Part shown: one piece after another, positions 1-11,760 of the stretch
How the letters are laid out: every line of letters starts with the position of its first letter
Numbering within the stretch: position 1 is the first letter of the stretch
Notes under the pieces: generated by a model
What the model saw: only the letters and a program-made list of their open reading frames with translations
The model's database searches: none
What the model was told of the DNA's origin: nothing
Program-made: the position numbers and the translations under genes
Source: Buxus sempervirens
Taxonomy: Eukaryota; Streptophyta; Magnoliopsida; Buxales; Buxaceae
Length of the DNA: 64,000 nucleotides
Reading direction: 5' to 3'
Assembly: GCA_947561395.2 (NCBI GenBank)
Contig: OX387184.1
Span: 12,194,205-12,258,204 of the forward strand

Positions 1-127
1 TATCCTTAATATTTGTCGAACAGCTTTTCTCCGTTGTTATGTCCTTCTATTCCAATCTTAAACGATCCTCTTTTGTTTTGCGCACAATTGCTGAGTTAGT
101 TCCTTTTTTATTTATCTTATTGGTCAG

Positions 128-3100
128 GAAAAAATGGCGATCTCTCGAAAAAGTTTTGGAGGTAAGGACTTCGGATTTTGTTATTGCCTTCACTCCTATT
201 TCCCGTCATATCGCATTATTCAAGTAGAAGTCATCTTAATTTCACAGTTGTTTCTCCATGCTTACTCTGGCACATGGGAATTTATTGACTTTTCCATTTG
301 TTCTATTTCAGCACGAAAGATCCAGGGCAGAAGCCTTTCACCTTTAAAATAGGTCAAGGCTCAGTTATTAAAGGTATCTGCAATACTTAAAGTTTCCATT
401 ACATTCCTGATCTTTTATGGCTGCCAAAACTTAATTTTTTCTTTTAGCTTTCTGTCTCTATCTAATGTACTTTAAGAAGATGAGCTTGCCTTTGATCTTA
501 GTCTTCTTTAATTGCATTTGATTTCTTGGGTGTTTTTCTTTTCCTTTCATATTTATTTTCTGGTTTTTTTTGGACTGGATGTGTTTTTCCATGGATCAAC
601 ACTTCTCCACTGCTCTGTGACAAGTTATGATTTCCTGCAAGAAAGAATGCTGAATGCTAAATTATAAGGATGAGTGTGTGATTGATGCTTGTTATATACC
701 CTGTGTCTCTTACTGCAGCAAATTTTATTTTATTTTTAATTGCTTTTATATTTTAACATCCTTTTTTTGTCCGATAAAAAGCGGTCTAGACTTTGTGCAA
801 GATGTTTTCCTCTATCAATAGAGGATTAGTCTGTAGGGTTATTTTTTTTAGGAATAGACCTAGTGTTTATAGAAGTCAATTTTTTGACATATAGTATATG
901 TATTATTTCTTTATACGGGTGACATTCTTTAAATATATGTTCATTTCTGATTTAAAAACACATCCTATTATACACGAGAATGGCACATTGTGAAGAATTC
1001 TTTATTCCGACTACTTAGGATAGGCAAAATAATTTATTTCATTATGACAATGTATTACTGCTTAACAACTTTGTGTGAGGAAAAGAAAAGATCCTGAATG
1101 TTTTTTCCTTGCTTGCAATATGCATTTGAACAGTTACATTTGTGGGAAAGTAGAAAGTGTTAAATTGGGTTGGAATTTTTCTTTATTTATATTATTATTT
1201 GAACAGTTATGTGTGTGGGAAAGTAGAAAGTGTTAAATTGGATTAATTTTGCCGACTCCAACTAGTTTGTATAAGACATCTTCTGTTATTGTTGTAATTG
1301 GATGTCTTAAAATGACGGATTGTGTAAAATTTCAAAAGCCATGATGGAAACTCAGCATTCATGGAGCTTGGTGTGTTTGTATTAAAGACTTTGCGATAGA
1401 CAAGCTGAGTTGTAAGCTACACTACTCCATGCTTGGCTAGACTATTGTATCTGATACTCAAAACATGATTCATGGATCTGAATAATCTCCTATTTATGTG
1501 CCTCGTATATTTCATGGTTTGCAATTCATGCCTTTGAATTGCTAACTAAGTTGGTGTCATCACAAAAACTGGTATGGTCATATCGCATGTGTTGGAGGCC
1601 AACTTAAGTAGTCCTTGACTGAAAATTGGTCAAGAAACTAGATATCAAGTTAAATTACTCCACAGTTGCAAAGCACCACATGTTTTGATAAACATCTTGT
1701 TAGACACTAGTATCTGAAGTTCAAAACATTATTCCTTGATTATGTACTCCTACTGTTAAATTTCATGCTATTTACAAGTCTTCTAGTTACATGTTCTTTG
1801 CATTTCATATTCACTGTATACATTTACGCCTCTCACATGCTAGCAAAGGTATTCTTATCCTAGGCCTTACTCCTGGGAATAGTGCAGCATGGTATTTAAA
1901 CAAAGTTTTGGTATCCCTTGTGCCGGAATATTGGCAATGACTAGCACTGAGTTGTCTGTAAGTGGGTTATATATATATTTCATAGATGTAAAGAAAAAGA
2001 GGAGGTACGAGAAAGGTATAATAGAAGCAATATCATTCTAAGAAAACTGAAAATTCAGAAATTGTAGACATGCCAAATGGTATCAGAAAATTCACTGAGG
2101 GTTGAGAAATTAAACTTCCTACTTGGCTGAGTGTGACAATCCGCTAGCTTATAGGACCGTGATTCTGTGTTGTCAAGAAGAAGCCTATTACAGTTCAGAT
2201 CAAAGTGAAATGGCATCCAATATAAAAATAAAGAAATAAATAAATAAATAAAATAATAATAAATAAAAATCAAAGCATTAATACCAAAAAAGAACGAAAA
2301 TGATAAAGAATCTGTTCAACAACCACAGAAAAAGGCAGTGGAGTGCATTGAGCATGAGTAAAAAACTTGGTTATATTAATTTAATCTTTTAAAGTGAAGT
2401 TAGTACAGCAAAAACATTAGACTGTTTGAGCTGAGTGCATGATTAGAGAAAGTAAGTCTTAAACGAAGTTAAGATATTATATCTATAGAATCTGATCCTA
2501 TGTGGGAGCAAGTTTTCACCTAGTTTTTATTTTTTTTATTATCTAATTTGATATTTCATGAGAATCTCTGGTATGTTTACTGGACCAAAGATACTGATTT
2601 ATACCCTTTCTAGTTGGTTATTCTGCTTGAATCTGGGATCTATTATATTCTTGACGATCGGCAGATCAAATAGATGAACACAATAGAAGAAATTAATGAA
2701 ATGGTACTAACTCATACCTTGTATGATAGTATTATTTCGGAAACATTAGGACAGGTATATGCAAATATACTTCAATGTTTGAATATGACCTCCCATATTT
2801 AGGCCATGACTTAACTAACATCTTCAAGTTCACAAAATGCTTCTTCAAATAATTCACTTTCTTAATGTTTCACATATGCTCATAAATTATTTTAGATGTT
2901 TGGAGTGTTTATCTCAATTAAGTACCTTTCTCTATTTAGATCCTGTTATATTCAGGTTAAATCAATGCTCATCAGATTAGTAATAGTTTTTTCTTTCTTT
3001 CTTAAATCTCAAAATGAGTTCCTAAAAGGTATTATATTTATAAATTTATAGTATTAATCAATCTGGTTGACCTTTTCATAGGATGGGACGAAGGTGTGAT

Positions 3101-3874
3101 GGATATGCAAGTAGGAGAAGTTGCTCGTCTTCAGGTAATAATTGATCCCTATGATGCGCTTGTCATGAGTTCTAATTTATGCTATTATGTATTTTTGCTC
3201 TCTTATGATTAAAAGTATACCTCTTTGGTTTATCCAATGTAGAAATTTTCTGGTGAAATACATCATCTTCATAAGCCAGTTCCCACCAAAGTGGGGGCGG
3301 CGACACGAATCTTCTCTCTCCATCCCGCTTTATCAAAACTCTTGTACCACTTTGGTGGGAACTGGCTTTTGATGACAATGATGATTTACTTCCTCTTGTA
3401 GGGCTTCTTGGAGTCAAATGTTTCCGGTCAAGAAGATGAGCCACGTCTAGTCTTCTCAATTGTCAACAATATAATTTATATAATTCATTTTAATCACATC
3501 TTAGTAATATAGTTCATTTCTATTAAGTTGATTAGCTTGTTTTAAGCATGCCAGTTACAAATAAGCTGGTAATTTGTTAGCTGAACTGTTTGATATATTA
3601 AGTACAGTTGGAATACATTTAGATGGTTATTTTGTATTATACATGTATTTTAACATGCAAATGCCTGTGTTTATGTATGTATATGCACACATACTGACAT
3701 GAGTATCTCACTTTCTTAATGATGAATAAGTGCTTGTCTAATGCTGTTTTATGACTTTGGATGGTTTTGCAGTGCACTCCTGACTATGCTTATGGTTCCA
3801 ATGGATTTCCAGCATGGGGAATACAACCCAACTCAGCTTTAGTTTTTGAAATTGAAGTCTTAAGTGCGGAGTGA
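128..3874 (+). CDS. FKBP12: FKBP12-type peptidyl-prolyl cis-trans isomerase, 3' exons (partial)
   Basis: Cytosolic FK506-binding-type prolyl isomerase, which catalyses cis-trans isomerisation of peptidyl-proline bonds. Four exons are visible: 128-161, 312-373, 3082-3134 and 3773-3874. Read in phase they give [10 protein letters not shown], then [21 protein letters not shown], then [18 protein letters not shown], then [20 protein letters not shown] and a C-terminal FEIEVLSAE. The GWDEGV, PDYAYG and WGIQPNS blocks are core FKBP active-site segments, and the length fits the single-domain 112-residue plant FKBP12. The first exon or exons, with the start codon, lie left of the window. Intron 2 (374-3081) is 2.7 kb and holds a local duplication; intron 3 (3135-3772) holds a hairpin-forming repeat. 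Identification is firm; the symbol rests on recalled family sequence. Confidence 0.92.
1124..1240. repeat. Local direct duplication in FKBP12 intron 2
   Basis: A segment of about 45 bp beginning ATTTGAACAGTTA recurs after 73 bp (1124-1168 and 1197-1240), with the shared core GTGGGAAAGTAGAAAGTGTT. It is intronic, with no coding potential. Confidence 0.75.
3262..3392. repeat. Hairpin-forming dispersed repeat in FKBP12 intron 3
   Basis: A perfect 21-bp inverted repeat (3273-3293 against 3348-3368; core CCAGTTCCCACCAAAGTG) encloses a 54-bp loop. The reverse complement of the left part, starting near 3340 and ending near 3262, aligns with the sequence at 17168-17242: both carry GGATGGAGAGA, then a purine/pyrimidine block, then GGGAACTGGCTT and a GATGATG tail. 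A third, weaker copy lies near 27575-27625. It is a short interspersed repeat of unknown class. Confidence 0.7.
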
Positions 3875-5632
3875 ATAATTCCGCAGAGTTGGTATCATCT
3901 GAAAAAAGCATCTAAATACTATCACCCCCATGTTTTCCATGTATTAATTTGCTTCCATTTGCTGACTTCTGGTGACATGGATTCATGATGGATAGTGTTA
4001 TACTGTCATACGTTATCTTTTGTTATACCTCCACCTCTCATTGGTACTCAGTCAGATCTATACTACTGTTTGGATGTTCCGCACTGTAGTCTTAAATCTA
4101 AGCTGCTTCATGTTCTGTAGCATCCATCCTGTGATGTTCATCACCTAGACACAGAACAATGTTCTTGGGATGGTTGCAATAATATTTGATCTTATAGATG
4201 TTAACAGACTGTAACTATATATCATAAGCTTATGACCTTGAAACCTTATATAATAGTATTGTTGAAGTTTGCAACTTTATTGAATTATATATTTGTAAGT
4301 GTTGTGTCCTGTGTATCTTTATGAATTGATTTAACATAAAGATCCATTACTAGTTTGCTATTGACAAGCATCTCATGGCTGCAGCATTCTGCTTTCTCAT
4401 ATCCGTGTGCATAATTTAGGTTGTCTATGGTTTGTATTTGATGAACCATACAATCTAAGCAATTATAATGAACAATCTTACTTGGAAAGGAGACTTTTAA
4501 ATGTCATGATGGCTTTTTAATAAGTACTTCAGGTTCAGGATTTAACCTTTATGAACTTGATGTAACACTATTTTCCAGTGAACTATTTCAAAATGGTGGT
4601 AAACCATGTGATCTGATATCAAACCATTTTCTTGATTCATTTGGTTATATGTGCATGTAATTGAATTATCTTCCTCTTTTTCACTTTCGCCTCAACCCAA
4701 GAAATTAATTAGAGGTTTTGTCATTTGGGTGAAAAAAAAATAGAAAATTGTAGAGACATCAGAGAGATTACAAGAAAGAAAAGACTGAAACCCCATTTCG
4801 GAACTGGTTGCCTATTTTACATTTATGGCCATTTCTTTTATATTTTTTGGTGAAGCTGTAGTAAGGGTTATGGTCCTGTCATCTTCTTTTGAAGGAGTCT
4901 AGCCCACTAAGTATCTGCTAGATTATGGTCTTGCCTTCATTTTTATTTTTCTCTTTTTTGGGTTTCACAAAGTCTTATCTAAACTAGATGCCTAAATGCA
5001 CCTTAAAGAAGAGAAAACACCACCAGTACACCACTGTTCATAAGTTTGTTGGAGGTCTGATTCGATATAACAGCCCTAAGCCTTGACTAGAAGAGATCAA
5101 AGTGGCATGTTTTGTGGTCTATTCCAAAACCTCCATAGCTAATACTCCAATTAGTCTTCACAAAAAAACTGAGATATTTCATGCTGATTGGGGCGGGTGG
5201 GGGTTCAATTTGTGACTGGTAGTGACCGGGTAGATACTTGTGGTCGCCCTTTTATCAAGTCCAAGAGCTCAAGTTAAAAGGTGTCTTTAGGCATGCTGTC
5301 CACGTCACAGTTATCGTTATCTTCGTGTTTGCTGATGTGAATTATTGGCTTACTATAGAGAATTGACGCTTTAAGATTTCACATTCTGACGTTAACCAAA
5401 AAAAAAAAAAAAAAGATTTCACATTCTACCAGTTGAACCATGTGCCCTGTGTGAAAAAACAATTTGTTTGGATGGTTCTGATCATCAATTAAATTGTTTA
5501 TTCGTCCACTCAAGACACTCGTCGGAAGTACCTTTTGTGGTTGTTTTTGGGTTTTCATAGACTTCATAGTGGCTGCCATGCTTCTGATTTTTTTGCCTTT
5601 ACACGTCTGCTTTGTGGGAAAAAGTTAACTTT
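3875..5632. other. FKBP12 3' flank and intergenic DNA
   Basis: The first few hundred bases are presumably the FKBP12 3' UTR. The rest is AT-rich single-copy-looking DNA with a poly-A tract at about 5399-5414. No coding or RNA gene was recognised. Confidence 0.6.
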
Positions 5633-5714
5633 CGTCGCCTGAGAGATTCGAACTCTCGCGGGGAAACCCCATGTACTTAGCAGGCACACGCCTTAACCAC
5701 TCGGCCAAAGCGAC
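5633..5714 (-). tRNA. tRNA-Ser (anticodon GCT)
   Basis: The reverse complement starts GTCGCTTTGGCCGAGTGGTT, with a standard A-box, and carries a B-box GTTCGAATCTC. The acceptor 5' GTCGCTT pairs with 3' AGGCGAC. The anticodon loop contains CTGCTAA, giving anticodon GCT (serine AGC/AGT codons). The long variable arm (GGGGTTTCCCC) is the class II signature expected of tRNA-Ser. The length is 82 nt without CCA and there is no intron. The discriminator base is G, as usual for serine tRNAs. Confidence 0.96.
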
Positions 5715-6840
5715 GCTTGTATTAAAGATAATTTAGTTTAGATATTTGTATGAAAGAGACTAATGATATCATGGATTTCACACTTACAAAGCAGACGGTA
5801 AAAAACACATTTGATCAACTATTGAACTGTAGTGAGTTTGATGCCACATATTGCGTTAAAAATCGGATTGAAATCGTCTACCCATGAGGATGCGGCAAAA
5901 GCCGTGAGATGCTTCACGATGGAGTGTCTCGCGGCTCTTGACCTCATGCAGTAGACGCTTTCATCCCTTGAAAATCGAAAAGCTGGCCCACTTGTAGTGA
6001 CTCATTATAACCCGAAACGCGTTCCGTTTTCAAGCGAAGCCAGGCAATTGCCAATTGGTACCCAATGATGAAAGAACGCCGGTTCCACCTTCTTCGCCTT
6101 TTCGTTTAAAAGTCAAAAGTCATTTTCCACATGCTAAGCGTGGGAACACGTTTCTTGAGTAGCTAATAATCATTTTATTAACACGGACACGCATTCCTAT
6201 GGTAACGTAATATGACGTAAACAAAATTTATTTTAAAATTTGCTTTAAGATACATTTCATTTAACTTGGAAGGGTTTTTTTTTTCTGGTCAACTAAAATA
6301 TCTGGCTGCAATCTAGAGAAAATTATTTAAAATTTAATTTCTAATTGTACCAATGATATTAGGTGTATATTACAAGCGAATGGGCATCGTCTGCAACGTG
6401 CAGTAGACAGCCGCTCACATTGAATGGTGGGCCCTCCAAGTGAATGGTGGGACCCCCCACTAAATGTAAAGGGGTGTATACTGTAGAGGATGCAAATCGA
6501 TTACAAAGCAAATGGATGTACATAAGTTATGCTACTTTCTACTTGTAGTAAATAAGTGACGTGTTTCCGAAACTAATTGCGTGATAAAAATCAATTTATG
6601 AATGTTTCCATTTTTGTTCTCAGAATAGTACTAATTGTGAGATAAAAAAAACTTTCAAATTTGTAACGGTAACGATTTGGAAGCGGAAAATGCGTCAAAG
6701 TCAAGCCCACAACGAGAAGAGCCGGTCACAATAAAGCACCGCACCTAAAGACTCCGCGACGAGACGCGACGGATCCCAAGACCACGTCCGCGTTCATATT
6801 GCAAATTATATTAATTTGAGAATAAGCTCATTGGCTGAAG
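5715..6840. other. Intergenic region upstream of the dicarboxylate carrier
   Basis: No gene seen. It contains an imperfect inverted repeat at about 5877-5955 (arms GTCTAC..CATGAGG and CCTCATGCAGTAGAC) and, near 6385-6480, a segment with a duplicated GAATGGTGGG motif. The last 150 bp before 6840 are richer in CG, as is common near plant promoters. Confidence 0.5.
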
Positions 6841-6920
6841 ACTCGTTTTGTTTCTTCGCCATTTCTTTCCGCGTATCAAACTAATTTCCTCTGCCTTTCC
6901 TTCACTGCCTCTGCCTCTCC

Positions 6921-6930
6921 CTATATATAT
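6921..6930 (+). promoter_or_regulatory. Probable TATA box of the dicarboxylate carrier gene
   Basis: CTATATATAT lies about 390 bp upstream of the chosen start codon, in a pyrimidine-rich context typical of plant core promoters. If used, transcription would start near 6955 and give a leader of about 350 nt. Confidence 0.5.
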
Positions 6931-7311
6931 TCTCGTTTCTCTCTTCCCCAAAGCATCAATCACTCGTCGTCCCTCCATTTGCTCCTCAGTGTGTGTCTCA
7001 GAGGCCCAACGTACCCCGTTCCTCTTCTATAGCCCTGAGCCTCCATTCTCATCTCCTGGTTTCCAGTGATCTGAACCCCAACTCCAACTGGTGTTGTTAT
7101 CTTCTTTAAGATCCTGATCATCACCACTTTCTTATTTCTTTATCTGCTTTTCATTCAATTAATTCTTTCCCGTTGAAAAACCAAACCAAAAAAGAAGAAA
7201 AGAAGAATTCTAGGACAGAAACCCAGCAGATTTGAGAATTTCTTTATTATTCGATCCTACTTAGCTTCTCTTTTGGAATCGAGTCCAATTCCTTTTAAGC
7301 GAGGAATCGAG

Positions 7312-8277
7312 ATGGGCATGAAAGGTTTCGTTGAAGGAGGGATCGCTTCCATCGTTGCTGGATGTTCGACTCACCCTCTTGACCTGATTAAGGTCCGTAT
7401 GCAGCTCCAAGGTGAAGCCCACGTCCCAAATCCGGCCGTTCAGGCTTTCCGACCGGCGTTCGCCTTCAACAACGCCGCCGTAGCTGCAACGGCAGACATG
7501 CACGTTCCTCCACCGCGCGTTGGCCCGATCTCCGTCGGAATCCGGATCCTACAAACCGAAGGTACTTCTGCTCTTTTCTCCGGCGTGTCCGCCACCATCC
7601 TTCGCCAGACACTGTATTCGACTACACGTATGGGCTTGTACGACATTCTCAAGCAGAAGTGGTCCGATCCCGGTACAGGCAACATGCCGCTCGTGCGCAA
7701 GATAGCAGCCGGCCTGATCGCCGGCGGCATAGGCGCCGCCGTCGGCAACCCAGCAGACGTCGCCATGGTCCGTATGCAAGCCGACGGTCGCCTCCCCCTA
7801 TCACAGCGCCGCAACTACAAAAGCGTAATCGACGCCATCACTAGCATGTCCAAGCAGGAAGGAATCACCAGCCTTTGGCGCGGGTCTTCTCTCACGGTGA
7901 ACCGCGCGATGATCGTGACGGCGTCTCAGCTGGCGACATACGATCAGATCAAGGAGACGATCTTGGAGAAAGGATTGATGAAAGACGGTCTCGGGACCCA
8001 CGTGACGGCGAGTTTCGCAGCCGGGTTCGTGGCTTCGGTGGCGTCGAACCCGGTGGATGTGATAAAAACCAGGGTGATGAACATGAAGGTGGAGCCGGGG
8101 GCGGCGCCAGCTTATTCCGGGGCGATTGACTGTGCCATGAAGACAGTGCGGTCGGAGGGGCCGCTAGCCCTATACAAAGGGTTCATCCCCACCGTATCGA
8201 GACAGGGACCTTTTACTGTAGTTCTGTTCGTGACTCTGGAGCAGGTCCGGAAAATCCTGAAGGGAACAGATTTCTAA
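7312..8277 (+). CDS. DIC: Mitochondrial dicarboxylate carrier (DIC / plant UCP5 type)
   Basis: Inner-membrane carrier of the SLC25 family, predicted to exchange malate, oxaloacetate, succinate, phosphate or sulfate. It has 321 residues and no introns, as in Arabidopsis DIC genes. Three tandem modules each show a carrier signature: HPLDLIKVRMQ (about residues 21-31), NPADVAMVRMQ (second module) and NPVDVIKTR (third). The second signature has Met where the basic residue usually sits, which is normal for this subfamily. A long hydrophilic linker between helices 1 and 2 (VPNPAVQAFRPAFAF onward) is typical of plant DIC/UCP4-5 proteins. The start at 7312 (MGMKGFVEGG) matches the family; the frame is open upstream but has no earlier ATG. 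GC content is higher than in the flanks. DIC is secure against UCP1/2; the paralogue number is not. Confidence 0.93.
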   Translation: MGMKGFVEGGIASIVAGCSTHPLDLIKVRMQLQGEAHVPNPAVQAFRPAFAFNNAAVAATADMHVPPPRVGPISVGIRILQTEGTSALFSGVSATILRQTLYSTTRMGLYDILKQKWSDPGTGNMPLVRKIAAGLIAGGIGAAVGNPADVAMVRMQADGRLPLSQRRNYKSVIDAITSMSKQEGITSLWRGSSLTVNRAMIVTASQLATYDQIKETILEKGLMKDGLGTHVTASFAAGFVASVASNPVDVIKTRVMNMKVEPGAAPAYSGAIDCAMKTVRSEGPLALYKGFIPTVSRQGPFTVVLFVTLEQVRKILKGTDF

Positions 8278-8680
8278 TATTTGACAAAAAATCTGTAGAA
8301 TTTCTCGGATTTGATGTCGTTGATGATGACGAAAAAGTACAATTTTGAATAACATTCGTAATATTTTTTATAAAATTTTATTATTAATTTTATAAAGAAG
8401 ACAAACTACTCAGGATTTCAGAGGACAATCTCCCGAATTAGCCAAAACAAGCTTTTCCTTGCTTCAGGGTTTATAGGAGCAAAGGTTATGCCCGTAACAG
8501 AGAGTTCTACGTGTGGAGATGTTAGATTCTTTGCATGTGGAAGTGGGGTCCACATATGCCAGCGTTAGTAATTTAGTTCACGTCTCCACTGATTTAAGTT
8601 TGGTGAATGTATGTGCGCCGCACACGTGTGTTGGACGAGAGGAAGGGAACGGGAGATGTTTCTTTGGTTTGTTCCCTGAT

Positions 8681-8990
8681 GTGATTATAAGATGCTGTCA
8701 TGTGGAGTATCTCACGGTCAATCTTATTTGAGTGTTATGTGATTATAAGATACTATCATGTGGAGTATCTCACGGTCAATCTTATTTGAGTGTTATGTGA
8801 TTATAAGATGCTGTCATGTGGAGTATCTTACGGTCAATCTTATTTGAGTGTTATGTGATTATAAGATGTTGTCATGTGAAATATCTCACGGCCAATCTTA
8901 TTTGAGTGTTATAAATGTTTTAGGTGGGTCTCACATGAAAAAAACATTACCTATAAGATATTCTACATGACAGTATCTCATGACCACGTC
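8681..8990. repeat. 58-bp tandem repeat (four copies) plus one inverted copy
   Basis: Four adjacent units start at 8681, 8739, 8797 and 8855. Each has the core GATTATAAGATGCTGTCATG and a following TATCTCACGGTCAATCTTA, with few mismatches. At about 8940-8988 the same sequence returns inverted (ATATTCTACATGACAGTATC read on +), so the block looks like an inverted-repeat element whose left arm was multiplied. A diverged relative lies at 59660-59790. Confidence 0.8.
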
Positions 8991-10175
8991 AAGGAACAAA
9001 TCAAGGAAATATGGCATACCAAGAAGCAAATGAGGGAAGCATGATAGACGATTTGCTTCCCAACATTACAGACAAACAGCATGGGCCCATTGAGTACACA
9101 CTCTCAGCTGTCACGATAAATACGATATTAATGAACCTTTCTCGTGTGACGAGGTCCGTCCAGATGGATGGGTATGAGCCGCGTGTTATGATGCCAATGA
9201 CATAAGAGGAGAATACTTGGTGTATGAACGTGTGAGTGGCATTAGAGACAGATTGTGCGTCTGCTTGTTGATTGGTTTAGGTTTGTTTTCTTTTGTACGA
9301 GATTTCTTCGAATTGAAGCCCTCAGCATCATCAGTTGAGCGCACATCCCCAAGTTCATGACTTCGTGTTCCCGTTAGCCTCTCTGGCAGTTGACATGAGG
9401 GAGAATTGACGCTATGATGTAAGCAACTAATTGTACAGATTAATGGATCTTCAGATTCCTTATGCTACATGACCCATAATGAGGACAAAGAACTAGATTA
9501 GAAGACTATGGACTAATTGAACATCAACTGGGTGATGCGGAATATGCGCAACCAGATGCTTTTGGTGGGGTAGTAATCTTCATGTGAACTAAATTTGGAA
9601 AAATTACAAGGAGAATCCACAAATTGGATGGTTAGAAGCAGAAGGGGAACATGGCAATGGTGAGGTCTTAAACATTCTATGGATCAAGCCGAAAGACCAA
9701 TGGAAGCTTTTACGTGTAGCATTTTAGGGTTAGTATTTTTTGTTTTTTGTAAATATTTTACGTAAGGTCTATCTACTTTAAAAAACATCAACGGGGAAGC
9801 ATCCAATTTGAAGAGCGGGAGACAATTCATCCCAAAATAACATATGATTTCATTAGTCAATACTCTTTGTGTTATAATTAGAACCCGGAAGTATATTTTC
9901 CCTAGATTATTTATTTGGAACATGAAAAAAAAAGTTTTGTTATAAGGTCTCCAATGTTACATGGGCGAGGCTCTAAGAAAACGCCATTTTGTAACTCATG
10001 CTTAAGACTCCCTTTTCCAAAAATAAAATAAAATAAAAACAAGAAGAACAAATATTTTCCAACCTGCCCCATACAACTATAAGCGAGAAGGTGAACCAAT
10101 TGAGATCCTGTGGAGCCTTTATTTGCATTTTTATTTGGAACCTCCCTAGGATGATGCCATGTGTATTGAAAAACT
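8991..10175. other. Intergenic DNA without a recognised gene
   Basis: There are only short accidental open frames (for example 9011-9205, 64 codons, no family resemblance). AT-rich, with no further structure noticed. Confidence 0.5.
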
Positions 10176-10518
10176 GGGAAATTGGTTTTTAATGATGTGT
10201 TTCAGTAGGCTAAATTTTGGTAATTGGTTTTTAGTGATACTTTTTTAACATAATTGAGAATCGGTGTCATTTTAATGTCCCTTAAGAATTTCTTCAGAAA
10301 ATGCCCTCAAAAGACTTTGAAAACCTTTTCATTCATTTTGTTACAAGTGAAGTTTACAAGTATTTTTGAGGGCATTTTTTTGAAAAAACTCTTAATCAAC
10401 AGTAAAATGACACCGATTGTTAATTATGTTGAAAAACATCATTAAAAACTAATTACCAAGAATTGACTGACTGAATCTGAATTATTTTGAAAAAACACCA
10501 CTAATAACCAATTTTCCC
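10176..10518. mobile_element. Palindromic MITE, about 343 bp
   Basis: The two halves are inverted copies. The left end GGGAAATTGGTTTTTAATGA matches the reverse complement of the right end, GGGAAAATTGGTTATTAGTG. Inner blocks such as ATCGGTGTCATTTTA and TGCCCTCAAAA also recur inverted. It has no coding capacity. A diverged fragment of one arm (TTTTAGTGATACTTTTT) occurs at about 59112-59165. Flanks carry TTGAAAAAC and TTTGAAAAC, a possible but imperfect target duplication. The superfamily is uncertain; a Mutator-like origin is one option. Confidence 0.75.
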
Positions 10519-10559
10519 TTTGAAAACCGTGCAAGTATAAATTTTTAATTACACTTACA

Positions 10560-10661
10560 CACAATTCTATGAAATGCTCCAAATAGATAGAGGCTCTTAT
10601 GAACAGAAACCACAATTCTATGAAATGCTCCAAATAGATAGAGGCTCTTATGAACGGAAAC
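10560..10661. repeat. 51-bp tandem duplication
   Basis: Two adjacent copies (10560-10610, 10611-10661) begin CACAATTCTATGAAATGCTC and differ at a single base (GAACAG against GAACGG), indicating a recent duplication. Confidence 0.9.
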
Positions 10662-11610
10662 TGACTGAAATGATCACATCAACGTGTGACTAAACCATTG
10701 GACATATATAAACATGGAACACATGCCTACTGCCTAAAAAGATGGAGGTGAGTCATTGCTTTTGGCTGGTGCCGTATGCTCTTTTTGGTGATATTCGAAG
10801 TTTGGTTCTGTGGAGCCTTCCCTAACCTGCGACTACTACAGCTCTTTGCCGGAAACAATATCGGGTTTCTGATCACTCACCCACTTCGTATCGTGTCATG
10901 ACGTTGATGTTGAATTCCTCGTCAGTGGGACTTTTAATCTGTCTTTGTGTGGACCCTTTAGACGTTACTGATGGATTTCAATTGGTTGCGGTGGCTTCGG
11001 CCATTGGTATGATCTTCTTATGTAGCTTTGTTTTAGGTTCAGGTTTCCACCATATTTTTATGTATCTTTTCGATGTTGATTATTTATTTTCTCAACTTTG
11101 GTCAATAAACTTCATTTTGATTAATAAAAGAGCATAGTCTGGCTTTTTGATGTGATTTGGCTGATTGCATTTTGCAAAATATTCGGCTCCGAAAGTTGGG
11201 GATATTTAAGATATCTATATATATTAAGCGAAGCGGGGGTGGCTGCTGACGTGCCCGCTCTCGCGTGCTTCGGGTATCCGAGCCTATATTTTCTGGAAAA
11301 AAAGAAAAAGGAAAACAAAAAAGTAGCAGGCTGAAAAAAAACAACAAAAAGAAAACAAAAAAGTTAGGGCATGTTTGGACTATGAACCTGCCGTAACTTT
11401 TGATTTGTATCTTCGGTTTAATTCACATTCAGTGTTTAATTTTTTTGTAATTGCAAATCAGGCCTAACTTCTTATAAAACGACAAGACTTGCCGCAATTT
11501 TTGATTTTTCGGTTTTTGAAAATAATTTAGATTTAGTCATTTAAGTTTTTATATTTCCAGATCAGGTATAAGCAATTCTTTACTCCTCTCTCTCAATCCT
11601 CTCTCCGTCT

Positions 11611-11719
11611 CCGTTTTCTTGCAGCCTTCGGGCTCTTCTCGAGTGTTCCAACAACTTCGTTTTCTTGCAGCCCAAGACTCTTTTTGACTATTCCAGAACC
11701 CTTCTTCTTTATTCCTCTC

Positions 11720-11760
<41 letters not shown>

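Noticed and set aside
5399-5414. Poly-A run as a retroposon tail
   Set aside because: No retroposed body or target duplication was recognisable next to it.
7440-7814. 124-codon open frame on the - strand
   Set aside because: It is antisense to the GC-rich dicarboxylate carrier coding sequence; open frames opposite GC-rich exons are expected by chance.
9011-9205. 64-codon open frame (+)
   Set aside because: No family resemblance, no splice or promoter context, and located in repeat-rich intergenic DNA.
11214-11280. Helitron 5' end (TCTATATATATTAAGCGAAG)
   Set aside because: The start resembles plant Helitron termini, but no 3' hairpin with CTRR end or A/T insertion context was found, so it is not called.
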